A DNA stretch of 38,251 bases from an uncultured Clostridia bacterium. GTDB taxonomy: Bacteria; Bacillota; Clostridia; Christensenellales; UBA1242. A model generated the notes under the pieces. That model was not told the DNA's origin, made no database searches, and saw only the letters and a program-made list of their open reading frames with translations. The stretch spans positions 449,185 to 487,435 of the forward strand of contig CALVZK010000001.1 in the NCBI GenBank assembly GCA_944372505.1, given 5' to 3'. Shown one piece after another: positions 24,506 to 32,553 of this stretch; the first letter of the stretch is position 1, and each line of letters begins with the position of its first letter. A program made the translations under genes and the position numbers.

Positions 24506-24919
24506 TCATCTTATTTTATTCAATAATTTTTCTTTTACTTTTTCGAAAAACATCTTATGCGAAGGATATGTCAAATTTGTAGGCAAATCATCAAATAACT
24601 TCACTTCGCCTATCTCAAAATCAGGAAGCTTTGCCATTTCTTTAATATCGGCGTAACACAATAATCCATATGTACTAATTGAATATAAACAAATCGGTAC
24701 TATTTCTATATCTATCGCCCCAGTTTCTTCAAACATTTCTCTACGCCCAGCCGTTAACCAATCTTCTCCTTTTTCAATATGTCCACCAGGTATTTCCCAT
24801 GTGTCCTTCCCTTTTTGTTTACAAAAAACCCATTTATCTTTATATTTTGAAACACAAATAACTCTTGTACATTCAGGTATTTTATTAAAATCTAATTCGT
24901 ATAACTTAACTTCAAACAT
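24506..24919 (-). CDS. Nudix hydrolase
   Basis: 137 residues. Nudix enzymes hydrolyse nucleoside diphosphates linked to another group. The complete Nudix box GHIEKGEDWLTAGR followed by REMFEETGA fits G-x5-E-x7-REUxEExGU, so the magnesium-binding glutamates are intact. The segment WEIPGGHIEKGE resembles MutT-like house-cleaning enzymes. GGAGAAATC precedes ATG 24919. The substrate is not predictable; oxidised nucleotides or a metabolite are both possible. Confidence 0.88.
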   Translation of the reverse strand: MFEVKLYELDFNKIPECTRVICVSKYKDKWVFCKQKGKDTWEIPGGHIEKGEDWLTAGRREMFEETGAIDIEIVPICLYSISTYGLLCYADIKEMAKLPDFEIGEVKLFDDLPTNLTYPSHKMFFEKVKEKLLNKIR

Positions 24920-24996
24920 GATTTCTCCAATTATAAATAATCTTTTATATTATATAGATTCATATTATCCTATGATTTATTTATTAAAATATGTAA

Positions 24997-25593
24997 TTAC
25001 ATATCAACTCCAGCGATTCTTTTCCAAGGTGCCTTTGTCCCTACCCAGCGGTCTCCTCCACATCTGAAGCAATAATTTTTCCAATAACTATACTTACATT
25101 TTCTATTCATACAATAAAAAGTAGAGATTCTTCCTCCCCCAGCAGTTAAAAGAGCTGATATTCCTGTAAAAATTAACAAGTCCATTGGTCTATAACTTTT
25201 GTGAATAGATTTCTTATGACAAAAAGGACAAATGCCTTCAATTGCTGGGCTCAATATTTTTGCAACTGAATCTTTTTTTGCTCTTGCAACATTAAACTTT
25301 TGCGTCTTTTTTACTGGAGCTTTTGCTAAAAGTTTCCCTCTACTTTGAGTGCTTTTTTTCATCCTAGATAAATATTGCTCTCTCTCCGTTTTTTTTGCTG
25401 AATTTAAAAAACCTTGATACTCATCATCTGATGTTAGGGCCCCATAGTTTTCTTCATCTTCAAGTAAGGCTTGATCTATATCATAAGGCGTTTCATCTTC
25501 GCCGTAGGGATTTGTATTATCAATATTTTCATCATCTTCTTCTATATTTTCGCTTTCTTCATCAAAATCACTTGTATTAAATGTACCTGGCAT
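24997..25593 (-). CDS. Unknown protein: acidic N terminus, zinc-ribbon-like C terminus
   Basis: 198 residues, not recognised. Residues 1-60 are very acidic (ENIEEDDENID) and probably disordered. Residues 65-110 are basic (KKSTQSRGKLLAKAPVKKTQ). The C terminus has three cysteine pairs: C122/C125 (CPFC), C161/C166 (CMNRKC) and C175/C178 (CFRC). Between them is a semi-hydrophobic segment, MDLLIFTGISALLTAGGG, that may be a short membrane or hairpin element. This suggests a metal-binding treble-clef or double ribbon. The RBS AAGGAGG lies before ATG 25593. It follows the 77-residue membrane gene by 46 bases and is probably co-transcribed with it. Confidence 0.7.
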   Translation of the reverse strand: MPGTFNTSDFDEESENIEEDDENIDNTNPYGEDETPYDIDQALLEDEENYGALTSDDEYQGFLNSAKKTEREQYLSRMKKSTQSRGKLLAKAPVKKTQKFNVARAKKDSVAKILSPAIEGICPFCHKKSIHKSYRPMDLLIFTGISALLTAGGGRISTFYCMNRKCKYSYWKNYCFRCGGDRWVGTKAPWKRIAGVDM

Positions 25594-25639
25594 AACTCCT
25601 CCTTGGCAATTATAATTATTATGTGTTAAATGTTAATTA

Positions 25640-25873
25640 TCAATCAATCCACCAAACATTATCATTTATAATAATACAAATTATATCAATTAACCACAAA
25701 AAAGGTATTCCTATTATGAGTAAAATAACTGCTAAAATTATTCCTAAAGTATTATTTTGGTCAATTGATTTAATTAACCTATAAATAACCCAAATAATAT
25801 CTAAAAACGGAATTGCTAAAACTATTTTAGCTAATTTAGATAATCCATCCATAGCTGAAATAAAACTTTTCAT
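25640..25873 (-). CDS. Small two-helix membrane protein, unknown
   Basis: 77 residues with two hydrophobic helices, LAKIVLAIPFLDIIWVIYRLI (about 14-34) and LGIILAVILLIIGIPFLWLIDIICIII (about 43-69). A polar turn, KSIDQNNT, lies between, and it ends in DNVWWID. AAAGGAGG stands before ATG 25873. The pattern of short hydrophobic paired helices recalls small stress-induced membrane proteins, but no family is recognised. It heads a possible operon with the zinc-ribbon-like gene. Confidence 0.65.
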   Translation of the reverse strand: MKSFISAMDGLSKLAKIVLAIPFLDIIWVIYRLIKSIDQNNTLGIILAVILLIIGIPFLWLIDIICIIINDNVWWID

Positions 25874-26049
25874 AACATTCCTCCTTTAAAAATTTTATCT
25901 TTTTTTTGAAATAAAGTCAAGAAATAATCTCGCATTAATTAATATATTAAATTATACTCACATTTATACTTAAAAATAAATTTGCAAATAATTTTAAAAC
26001 ATTTGTGTTTTATATAAAAATCAACTAAAATTTAAATATTGGAGTTTTT

Positions 26050-27633
26050 ATGAAAAAAATTATTGATATTGCTAAACAAATTGATTTAAAAGAAAATGAA
26101 ATAGAAAATTATGGTGAAAATATAGCTAAAATTAATAAAAAGATTTCGTCTGAAAAAGGCAAACTTATTTTAGTTAGTTCTATTAATCCAACAACCGCTG
26201 GTGAAGGGAAAACTACTGTCTCAATCGGATTAACAGATGCATTAAATTTAATAGGAGAAAACGCTATAGCAACATTGAGAGAGCCTTCTTTAGGCCCTGT
26301 TTTTGGTTTAAAAGGTGGAGCTGTTGGTGGCGGAAAATCAATGGTTATTCCATCCGAAGAAATTAATTTGCATTTCACTGGCGATTTTCATGCTATTACC
26401 TCTGCCAACAATTTGCTGTGCAGTATGATTGATAACCACTTATATTTCGGCAATACTCTAAACATTGATGAAAATAATATACTATTTCACAGATGTCTTG
26501 ACATGAATGATAGAGCATTACGAGAAATTACTATTTCTCAAGAAAATTTGGCTAAAAATGTTCAAAGAAAGGAAAGTTTTACAATAACTGCAGCAAGCGA
26601 AATAATGGCAATCGTATGCCTTTCTCAAAGTCTTAAAGATTTAAAAAATCGACTTGGAAATATAATTATAGCATTATCTAAAAATGGTGACTTTATTTAT
26701 GCAAAAGATCTTCATGCAGAAGGCGCTATGGCTGCTTTGTTAAAAAATACAATAAAACCAAATTTGGTTCAAACAAAAGAAGGTTCACCTGCTATTATAC
26801 ATGGCGGTCCATTTGCTAATATAGCACATGGATGCAATTCTATATTAGCAACTAAACTTTCATTATCTCTATGCGATTATACAATCACAGAAGCAGGTTT
26901 TGGCGGAGATCTCGGAGGAGAAAAATTCTTAGATTGCAAATGCCAATTATTCAATTTAAAACCTGACTGTGTTGTAATTGTTGTCACCTGCAAAGCACTT
27001 GCTTTACATGGAGAAAATAATCTCGAAAAGGGATTAAGCAATTTATCCAAACACATCGAAAATTTTAAAAATGTTTATAATTTAAACATTGTTGTAGCAA
27101 TAAATAGATTTAAAGATGATAAAAAAGAGGATATTCAAAAAATAATGAAATTTTGCAATAATCAATACGTTCCTGTCGTAGAAGCATATCCTTATGATAA
27201 AGGTGGAAAAGGCTGTATTGAACTTGCCAAATTAGTAATAAATACTTCAAATCAAAATAAAAAAATTAAATTTGCGTATTCATTTAAAAATAGTATCAAT
27301 GAAAAAATAGATGCCATTTGTAAAAAAGTTTATGGTGCTAAAGACGTTGAATTTTCCAAACTTGCTCTAGATAAAATAAAAAAATATGAAAATATTGCAA
27401 AAAATTTCCCTGTAATAATAGCCAAAACGCAATATTCTTTAAGCGATAATGATAAATTAATAGGAAGACCATCTGATTTTACAGTCCATATACAAGATAT
27501 AGAAATAAAAAATGGTGCAAAATTTATTGTCGCAAAAGCAGGAAAAATATCTCTAATGCCCGGATTACCTTACATCCCAAATGCTTGCAATATTGATATT
27601 AATGAAAAAGGCAAAATAGTGAATTTAAAATAA
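26050..27633 (+). CDS. fhs: Formate-tetrahydrofolate ligase
   Basis: 527 residues, somewhat shorter than the usual 550-560. It makes 10-formyl-THF from formate, THF and ATP, feeding purine synthesis and the formyl donor used by fmt. The ATP-binding stretch PTTAGEGKTT, the following TLREPSLGPVFG and GGAVGGGKSMVIP, and HFTGDFHAITSANNLL are characteristic. The later FHRCLDMNDRALR, AGFGGDLGGEKF and GLPYIPNA also match. TTGGAG precedes the ATG. No other folate genes adjoin it, and no riboswitch-like structure was recognised in the 176 bases upstream. It could serve one-carbon assimilation in a fermenter; an acetogenic pathway is not implied by this gene alone. Confidence 0.95.
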   Translation: MKKIIDIAKQIDLKENEIENYGENIAKINKKISSEKGKLILVSSINPTTAGEGKTTVSIGLTDALNLIGENAIATLREPSLGPVFGLKGGAVGGGKSMVIPSEEINLHFTGDFHAITSANNLLCSMIDNHLYFGNTLNIDENNILFHRCLDMNDRALREITISQENLAKNVQRKESFTITAASEIMAIVCLSQSLKDLKNRLGNIIIALSKNGDFIYAKDLHAEGAMAALLKNTIKPNLVQTKEGSPAIIHGGPFANIAHGCNSILATKLSLSLCDYTITEAGFGGDLGGEKFLDCKCQLFNLKPDCVVIVVTCKALALHGENNLEKGLSNLSKHIENFKNVYNLNIVVAINRFKDDKKEDIQKIMKFCNNQYVPVVEAYPYDKGGKGCIELAKLVINTSNQNKKIKFAYSFKNSINEKIDAICKKVYGAKDVEFSKLALDKIKKYENIAKNFPVIIAKTQYSLSDNDKLIGRPSDFTVHIQDIEIKNGAKFIVAKAGKISLMPGLPYIPNACNIDINEKGKIVNLK

Positions 27634-27702
27634 TTTTAATCTAAAAAACATTCTGCAAAACTTACAATATTTTCTAATAATATTTTATAATATGAATTGC
27701 GT

Positions 27703-27731
27703 TTGACAACTATAATTTTAGGTGTTATAAT
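27703..27731 (+). promoter_or_regulatory. Promoter of sufC-sufB
   Basis: Consensus TTGACA (27703-27708), a 17-base spacer and TATAAT (27726-27731). The ATG of sufC is only 6 bases further on, so the predicted first base is at or next to the start codon. Confidence 0.85.
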
Positions 27732-27737
27732 CAAAAC

Positions 27738-28448
27738 ATGCTTGAGATTAAAAATTTAAGTTATTTTTCTAATGAAAATAACCCGGATAAAGAAATTTTA
27801 AATGATATAAATTTAACACTTAAAAAAAATAAAACTTATGTTATCACAGGTCCAAATGGGAGTGGTAAATCTACACTCGCAAAATTAATTATGGGTATTT
27901 TACAGCCCACTAATGGGAGCATTATTTTCAACGAAAAAGATATAACTACTTACTCTATTAATGAGAGGGCAAAATTAGGAATAAGTTATGCTTTTCAAAC
28001 ACCTGTGACATTTAAAGGGATAAAAATAAAAGATATATTAAACATTGCTAGTGGTACGCAAAATGATTTTGGACAAATTTGTGATATTCTCTCTAAAGTA
28101 GGGCTGTGTGCAAAAGATTATATAAATCGTCCTTTAGATAATACTTTGTCTGGAGGAGAATTAAAAAGAATTGAAATTGCTATGACGTTATGTAGGAAAA
28201 GTATTTTAAATATATTTGATGAACCAGAGGCTGGTATCGACCTATGGAGTTTTGACAACTTAATAGACATTTTTAAATCTTTAAAATCTTGCACTAATAT
28301 CATTGTAAGTCATCAAAAGAAAATTTTAGATTTGAGTGATTATATTATAGTTTTAAAAAATGGAAAAATAGAAAAATTTGGCAAAAAAGATGAAGTTATA
28401 CCATTTTTAGAAAACAAAAATTGTGCTCGTCTTGTGAGGTCAATATGA
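27738..28448 (+). CDS. sufC: Fe-S cluster assembly ATPase SufC
   Basis: 236 residues. SufC is the ABC-type ATPase that drives the SufB/D scaffold. Walker A is GPNGSGKST (K44). The Q-loop YAFQTP, signature LSGGELKRIEIAM, Walker B NIFDEPEAGID and H-loop IVSHQ are present. The DEPEAGID stretch is typical of SufC rather than of transporters. No Shine-Dalgarno is present, and the promoter sits against the start codon. The final TGA overlaps the ATG of the next gene (ATGA), coupling the two. SufS, SufU, SufD and SufR genes are not adjacent, so this looks like a two-gene Suf (SmsCB-like) unit. Confidence 0.9.
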   Translation: MLEIKNLSYFSNENNPDKEILNDINLTLKKNKTYVITGPNGSGKSTLAKLIMGILQPTNGSIIFNEKDITTYSINERAKLGISYAFQTPVTFKGIKIKDILNIASGTQNDFGQICDILSKVGLCAKDYINRPLDNTLSGGELKRIEIAMTLCRKSILNIFDEPEAGIDLWSFDNLIDIFKSLKSCTNIIVSHQKKILDLSDYIIVLKNGKIEKFGKKDEVIPFLENKNCARLVRSI

Positions 28449-29365
28449 ATAATATAGAAAAAAAATTGCTAGAAAAAATTGTCGACTTGCATTCTACTCC
28501 AAGCGGTGCTTTTAGTATTAGAAAAAATGGAGTTTTGCAAGACAAATCTAGCACCAAAGAAATTGAGATAATCCCTAAAAAAAATAAAAGCGGTATTGAT
28601 ATTAAAATTAAAAGCGGTACTCAAAATAAAAGCGTTCATATACCAGTTATAATTACCATTGGCGGATTAAATGATATAGTCTACAATGATTTTTATATTG
28701 GTGAAAATTGCAATGTGGTAATAGTCGCAGGTTGTGGTATTCACAATGATACTTGCAACTCAAGTAGCCATAATGGAATACATCGTTTTTATGTCGGGGT
28801 AAATAGTCATATTAAATACATCGAAAAACATGTTGCGGAAGGGAAAGGCTCTGGTGAAAAAATATTAAATCCTGTTACCAAAGTTTATCTTAAAGAAAAT
28901 AGCACAATGGAAATAGAAACTTTGCAAATTGAAGGAGTAACATCTTCTGTAAGAAAAACTCAAGCAATTTTAAATAATAATTCAATTTTAAAAATTCGTG
29001 AAAATGTTTTAACAGATAAAAACCAAACATGTAAAACAATATTTGATGTTAAGTTAAATGGTTATAAAAGTAGTGTAGATGTTATAAGCCATAGTGTTGC
29101 CAAAAATAAATCTTATCAGGAATTTAAATCAATCTTGTATGGTAATAACGAATGCTTTGGACATGTAGAATGTGACGGAATAGTTCTCGATAATGCGCAA
29201 ATAATTTCTACTCCCATGGTTTGTGCAAAAAACAGTAATGCCTCTCTTGTCCACGAAGCAGCAATTGGCAAAATCGCCGGAGAAGAATTAGTTAAACTAA
29301 TGAGTTTAGGATTAAATAAAGAAGAAGCTGAAAATATAATCATTGAAGGTTTTTTATTAGGATAG
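28445..29365 (+). CDS. SufB/SufD-family Fe-S scaffold subunit
   Basis: 306 residues, shorter than SufB of Escherichia coli (about 495). It carries the beta-helical core: VAGCGIHNDTC, SSHNGIHRFYVG, ISHSVAKNKSYQEFKSIL, CFGHVECDGIVLD, and the C-terminal helix with HEAAIGKIAGEELVKLMSLG. The ATG at 28445 is chosen because GAGG precedes it and it overlaps the sufC stop by 4 bases. An in-frame TTG at 28421 is less likely. Several Cys residues (C in AGCG, NDTC, NQTC, NECF) could hold a cluster. It is followed at once by a terminator, so the operon has only two genes. This matches the compact B subunits of minimal SUF systems, which work as homodimers with SufC. Confidence 0.87.
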   Translation: MNNIEKKLLEKIVDLHSTPSGAFSIRKNGVLQDKSSTKEIEIIPKKNKSGIDIKIKSGTQNKSVHIPVIITIGGLNDIVYNDFYIGENCNVVIVAGCGIHNDTCNSSSHNGIHRFYVGVNSHIKYIEKHVAEGKGSGEKILNPVTKVYLKENSTMEIETLQIEGVTSSVRKTQAILNNNSILKIRENVLTDKNQTCKTIFDVKLNGYKSSVDVISHSVAKNKSYQEFKSILYGNNECFGHVECDGIVLDNAQIISTPMVCAKNSNASLVHEAAIGKIAGEELVKLMSLGLNKEEAENIIIEGFLLG

Positions 29366-29384
29366 ATTACAACTATCCTTTTTT
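29359..29384 (+). terminator. Terminator of the sufCB operon
   Basis: AGGATAG (29359-29365) pairs with CTATCCT (29373-29379) over a 7-base loop, with six T. The TAG stop codon of the scaffold gene is part of the stem. Confidence 0.85.
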
Positions 29385-29497
29385 AATTAGACAATTTTTT
29401 ACAAAAGTAGTAAAACAATTTTATAACATATATATTATAAAATATTGTTTTAATATATTATAGAAAATGATATAATAAAAAGCATAAAGAGGATAAA

Positions 29498-30214
29498 ATG
29501 TTAGAAATAAATAATTTGACAAAAAAATTTGGCGAGAAAATTGCAGTAGATAATCTTTCACTAAAAGTTGAAAATGGACAAATTTGTGCATTCATAGGGC
29601 ATAATGGCGCAGGAAAAACTACAACATTAAAAGCCATTGCAGGAATAATAGATTTCGATGATGGAGAAATTTTTGTTGACAATTTTAGTTTAAGAACAAA
29701 TTCATTTGAAGTTAAAAAAAATCTTGCTTATGTACCTGATAACCCTCAATTATATGAGAATTTAAAAGGAATAGAGTTTTTAAATTTTATTTCTGATGTT
29801 TTTGAATTGAATGAAAAAGAACGACAACAGCAAATAGAAAACTTTTCAAAAAGATTCGAAATATATGATAACCTTGGTGAAGTTATTTCAAGTTATAGCC
29901 ATGGAATGAAACAAAAACTTGTTTTAGTAAGTGCATTAATTCACAAACCAAAACTTTTACTTTTAGATGAGCCTTTTGTTGGACTTGATCCAGTCAGCAG
30001 CCATGAATTTAAATTAATCATGAAAGAACTTGCTTCTAAAGGTGTAACTATATTTTATTCAACTCATGTGCTTGATGTGGCTGAAAAAATTTGCTCTCAT
30101 GTTGCAATAATAAAAAATGGCAAATTAATTGCACATGATACAATGACAAAAATAACATCAGACAATAGCCTTGAAAATATATTTTTGGAGTTGGAAAATG
30201 AAAAACACAATTAA
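29498..30214 (+). CDS. ABC transporter ATP-binding protein
   Basis: 238 residues. Walker A is GHNGAGKTTT (about 35-44), with the signature SYSHGMKQKLVL, Walker B LLLLDEPFVGLDP, and the H-loop FYSTHVLD. The YSHGMKQK variant and overall form match the BcrA/EcsA-type exporter subfamily. An AAGAGGA site lies before ATG 29498, and a TATAAT (29471-29476) without a good -35 lies upstream. Its end overlaps the permease gene, so the two proteins make one transporter, probably with two copies of each. Confidence 0.93.
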   Translation: MLEINNLTKKFGEKIAVDNLSLKVENGQICAFIGHNGAGKTTTLKAIAGIIDFDDGEIFVDNFSLRTNSFEVKKNLAYVPDNPQLYENLKGIEFLNFISDVFELNEKERQQQIENFSKRFEIYDNLGEVISSYSHGMKQKLVLVSALIHKPKLLLLDEPFVGLDPVSSHEFKLIMKELASKGVTIFYSTHVLDVAEKICSHVAIIKNGKLIAHDTMTKITSDNSLENIFLELENEKHN

Positions 30215-31784
30215 TCTAACAAAAATATATTTAAAACAAACCCTCTCTCAATTTTTCAATAGAAAAAATAGAAGAAAACCATCTATTAATATTTTGTTCA
30301 TCGTTTTCATGTTTATTTTTGTCTCTATTGCAATGGGATTTTGTTATTATGGATTTGGACAACAGTTTTTATTAATAAATTCAACTTCTTATATAATAGT
30401 TTTAGGCTTAATTTTTTCATCTTTTTTTATACTTCTTATGAATGTAAATACCATGCAAGGACAATATTATCAATCGAAAGATTATGAATTCCTTTTTTCT
30501 TTGCCAATAAAACCAATTTCAATAGTAAGCGCAAAATACTTAAATTCATATCTAATATCTTTAATTTATAGCTTAACTATTGCTCTTCCAGCTTTTATCG
30601 TTTATTTTATTTTTAATCCTATCACTGTAGCATCCATAATTTATAGCATTATTGCACTGTTGCTAATACCAACCTATATGCAATTTATAGGATCAATATT
30701 TTCATATTTACTGAATTTAGTTACAATAAATTTAAAAAACAAAACTTTAATAAATAACATATTAACCATTATTGTTACACTATTTACAATTGGATTCGTA
30801 ATTATAGCAAATAATGGATTACTTGCTAATTTATTTAAAAATGGAATTCCTCTTTGGATTAATATAGTTTTACCTCACATATATTTCTTATACAATAGTT
30901 TAACCACTGGATCAATTGTACAGTTTTTAGTGTTTATTTCAATTACATTGGCGTTCGCGATTTTTAGCATTATTCTTGTAAGCACAAATTTTAAAAAAAT
31001 AAATTCATCTAAATTTACATCCTCAAAGAAAAAGTTGAAGCAATTAAAATATATTCGTTTGTCTTTAGTAAAATCTTTATTAAAAAAAGAATCTAAAAAG
31101 TTTTTTAGTAGTGCTATTTATTTTATTAATTGTCTTATTGGTCCTTTTTTATCAATAGCAATTTCTATTGCGTTAGCTTTAACGTTCAAAAGTCAAATAG
31201 CAAATAACTCTATTCCCGCGGAAATGGTATATGCAATATTCCTTTGTGGCTCAATGTTAACTATTTGCATGATGCCTGCTAGTGCTTCATCAATTTCAAT
31301 TGAAGGCGAAAAATTTTTCATAATGAAGAGTTTACCTGTTAAATTTAGACAATTTATTGGAACAAAGTTATTGTTCTCAATTTTAATAAATTTACCTTTT
31401 GTGTTCGCATCTATAATTATATTTGTTTCAATAATTTCTTGCAGTTTTGACCAAATAGTTATAATGATTCTAACATCAATAATATTCGTTCTATTGTCTT
31501 CAATGATTGGGATATTAGCGAATCTTAAATGGCCTAAACTCGAGTGGAATAATGAAGTTGTCGCTGTAAAACAGGGATTAAGTGTTTTTGTAACATTAAT
31601 ATTAAATCTAATATTAGTTGTAATAACTTTAATTCCTTATATTTTGTTTTTCTTTGAAATCAATTCCGTTTTAACCTTTACAACATATTTTTTAATTTCA
31701 TTATCATTTTATCTAATAATTTTAACTATATGCACTATAATCCTTATAAAAAAAGGAAAAAAAATATACAATAAAATAAGTTGA
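30198..31784 (+). CDS. ABC exporter permease (large, multi-helix)
   Basis: 528 residues from ATG 30198, which has GGAG 7 bases before it and overlaps the ATPase gene by 17 bases. An upstream in-frame ATG at 30171 would add nine residues. About eleven or twelve hydrophobic helices are visible, beginning SINILFIVFMFIFVSIAMGF and ending with TYFLISLSFYLIILTICTIILI. The two halves are separated by a basic cytoplasmic loop (SSKFTSSKKKLKQLK, about 281-295). Its length fits the ABC-2-type exporters of Firmicutes, found next to BcrA-like ATPases. The substrate is unknown. Confidence 0.8.
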   Translation: MKNTINLTKIYLKQTLSQFFNRKNRRKPSINILFIVFMFIFVSIAMGFCYYGFGQQFLLINSTSYIIVLGLIFSSFFILLMNVNTMQGQYYQSKDYEFLFSLPIKPISIVSAKYLNSYLISLIYSLTIALPAFIVYFIFNPITVASIIYSIIALLLIPTYMQFIGSIFSYLLNLVTINLKNKTLINNILTIIVTLFTIGFVIIANNGLLANLFKNGIPLWINIVLPHIYFLYNSLTTGSIVQFLVFISITLAFAIFSIILVSTNFKKINSSKFTSSKKKLKQLKYIRLSLVKSLLKKESKKFFSSAIYFINCLIGPFLSIAISIALALTFKSQIANNSIPAEMVYAIFLCGSMLTICMMPASASSISIEGEKFFIMKSLPVKFRQFIGTKLLFSILINLPFVFASIIIFVSIISCSFDQIVIMILTSIIFVLLSSMIGILANLKWPKLEWNNEVVAVKQGLSVFVTLILNLILVVITLIPYILFFFEINSVLTFTTYFLISLSFYLIILTICTIILIKKGKKIYNKIS

Positions 31785-31803
31785 CATCAAGCCAACTTAT
31801 TTT
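31773..31803. terminator. Bidirectional terminator shared by converging genes
   Basis: AAAATAAGTTG (31773-31783) pairs with CAACTTATTTT (31793-31803) over a 9-base loop. Both stop codons, TGA of the permease (31782-31784) and TGA of the minus-strand gene (31789-31787), fall within the hairpin. Confidence 0.75.
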
Positions 31804-32362
31804 TTATTTTTTTTAAATTTGAATAGTTTAATTTTTCAAAAGAAATTTGTGCATTAATAAAGTTTTTACATTTACGTCTTTTAACTTGTAAAAGACTTGA
31901 TCTAATACAAAACAAATCAACCGCTTCCCAGAGAAAGACCCAGCCTATAACAGTTATGATTTCACTTAAAATGCTTATATTAACATTTTGTACAACAGTA
32001 TATAACAAAGAAAAAATTATTATTGAAACAACAGCCAATATTAAAGATGAAATTAAATAAAATTTTAATGACCTTTCTATATCAATTTTCTCGTTATAAT
32101 AATAATTTTTAATTGCTTTAGAATAAACATTTTTTTCATTATCATTAATTTTGTCACTTTTAATGATTATATGCAAAGGTTTATTTTGTTTAATTAATTT
32201 TGATTTACTATTGAGAAATGAAGCAACATCTTGCGCAATAATTTCTTGATTATCATTAGAATAAGGAGATAAAAAGTCGCTGTTGTCATGAACAACCATA
32301 TTTATTATCTCTCTGCCTTCTTCATCAATTGGTAAATGCATTTTTTTTATTCTTTTTTTCAT
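31787..32362 (-). CDS. Two-helix membrane protein, unknown
   Basis: 191 residues. The soluble N-terminal part (1-95) begins MKKRIKKMHLPIDEEGREIINM and is mixed-charge. Two helices follow: LKFYLISSLILAVVSIIIFSLLYTVV (about 100-125) and ILSEIITVIGWVFLWEAVDLFCI (about 131-153). The tail is basic (LLQVKRRKCKNF). The GWVFLWEAVDLF stretch looks conserved in style, and I believe related proteins occur in gut bacteria, but I cannot name a family. There is no Shine-Dalgarno, and the promoter ends 6 bases before the ATG, so the transcript is probably leaderless. Confidence 0.7.
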   Translation of the reverse strand: MKKRIKKMHLPIDEEGREIINMVVHDNSDFLSPYSNDNQEIIAQDVASFLNSKSKLIKQNKPLHIIIKSDKINDNEKNVYSKAIKNYYYNEKIDIERSLKFYLISSLILAVVSIIIFSLLYTVVQNVNISILSEIITVIGWVFLWEAVDLFCIRSSLLQVKRRKCKNFINAQISFEKLNYSNLKKIKNKLA

Positions 32363-32368
32363 ATCATT

Positions 32369-32397
32369 ATTTTATATTATTAATCTTTTATTGTCAA
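32369..32397 (-). promoter_or_regulatory. Promoter of the two-helix membrane protein gene
   Basis: Minus strand: TTGACA (32397-32392), a 17-base spacer and TAAAAT (32374-32369). The ATG starts 6 bases beyond the -10 box. Confidence 0.75.
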
Positions 32398-32527
32398 ATT
32401 ATAAATATTTTTTATATTAAAACTATATATTTTACAAATAATTTCAGTATTTATTTTAATAATTTTACAAAAAATAATTTTTTATTATTTTAAAAATAAA
32501 AAATAAATTTAATTTTATTATGACAAT

Positions 32528-32553
32528 AAAAAAAGAGGTTCCCCTCTTTTTTT
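32528..32553 (-). terminator. Terminator of the secreted-protein operon
   Basis: AAAAAAAGAGG (32528-32538) pairs with CCTCTTTTTTT (32543-32553) over a 4-base loop, giving a T run on the minus strand. The stop codon of the upstream gene (32554-32552) lies in the edge of the stem. Confidence 0.8.

Noticed and set aside
25874..26049. Riboswitch upstream of fhs
   Set aside because: The 176 bases are AT-rich and contain no conserved folate-riboswitch-like core that I can recognise.
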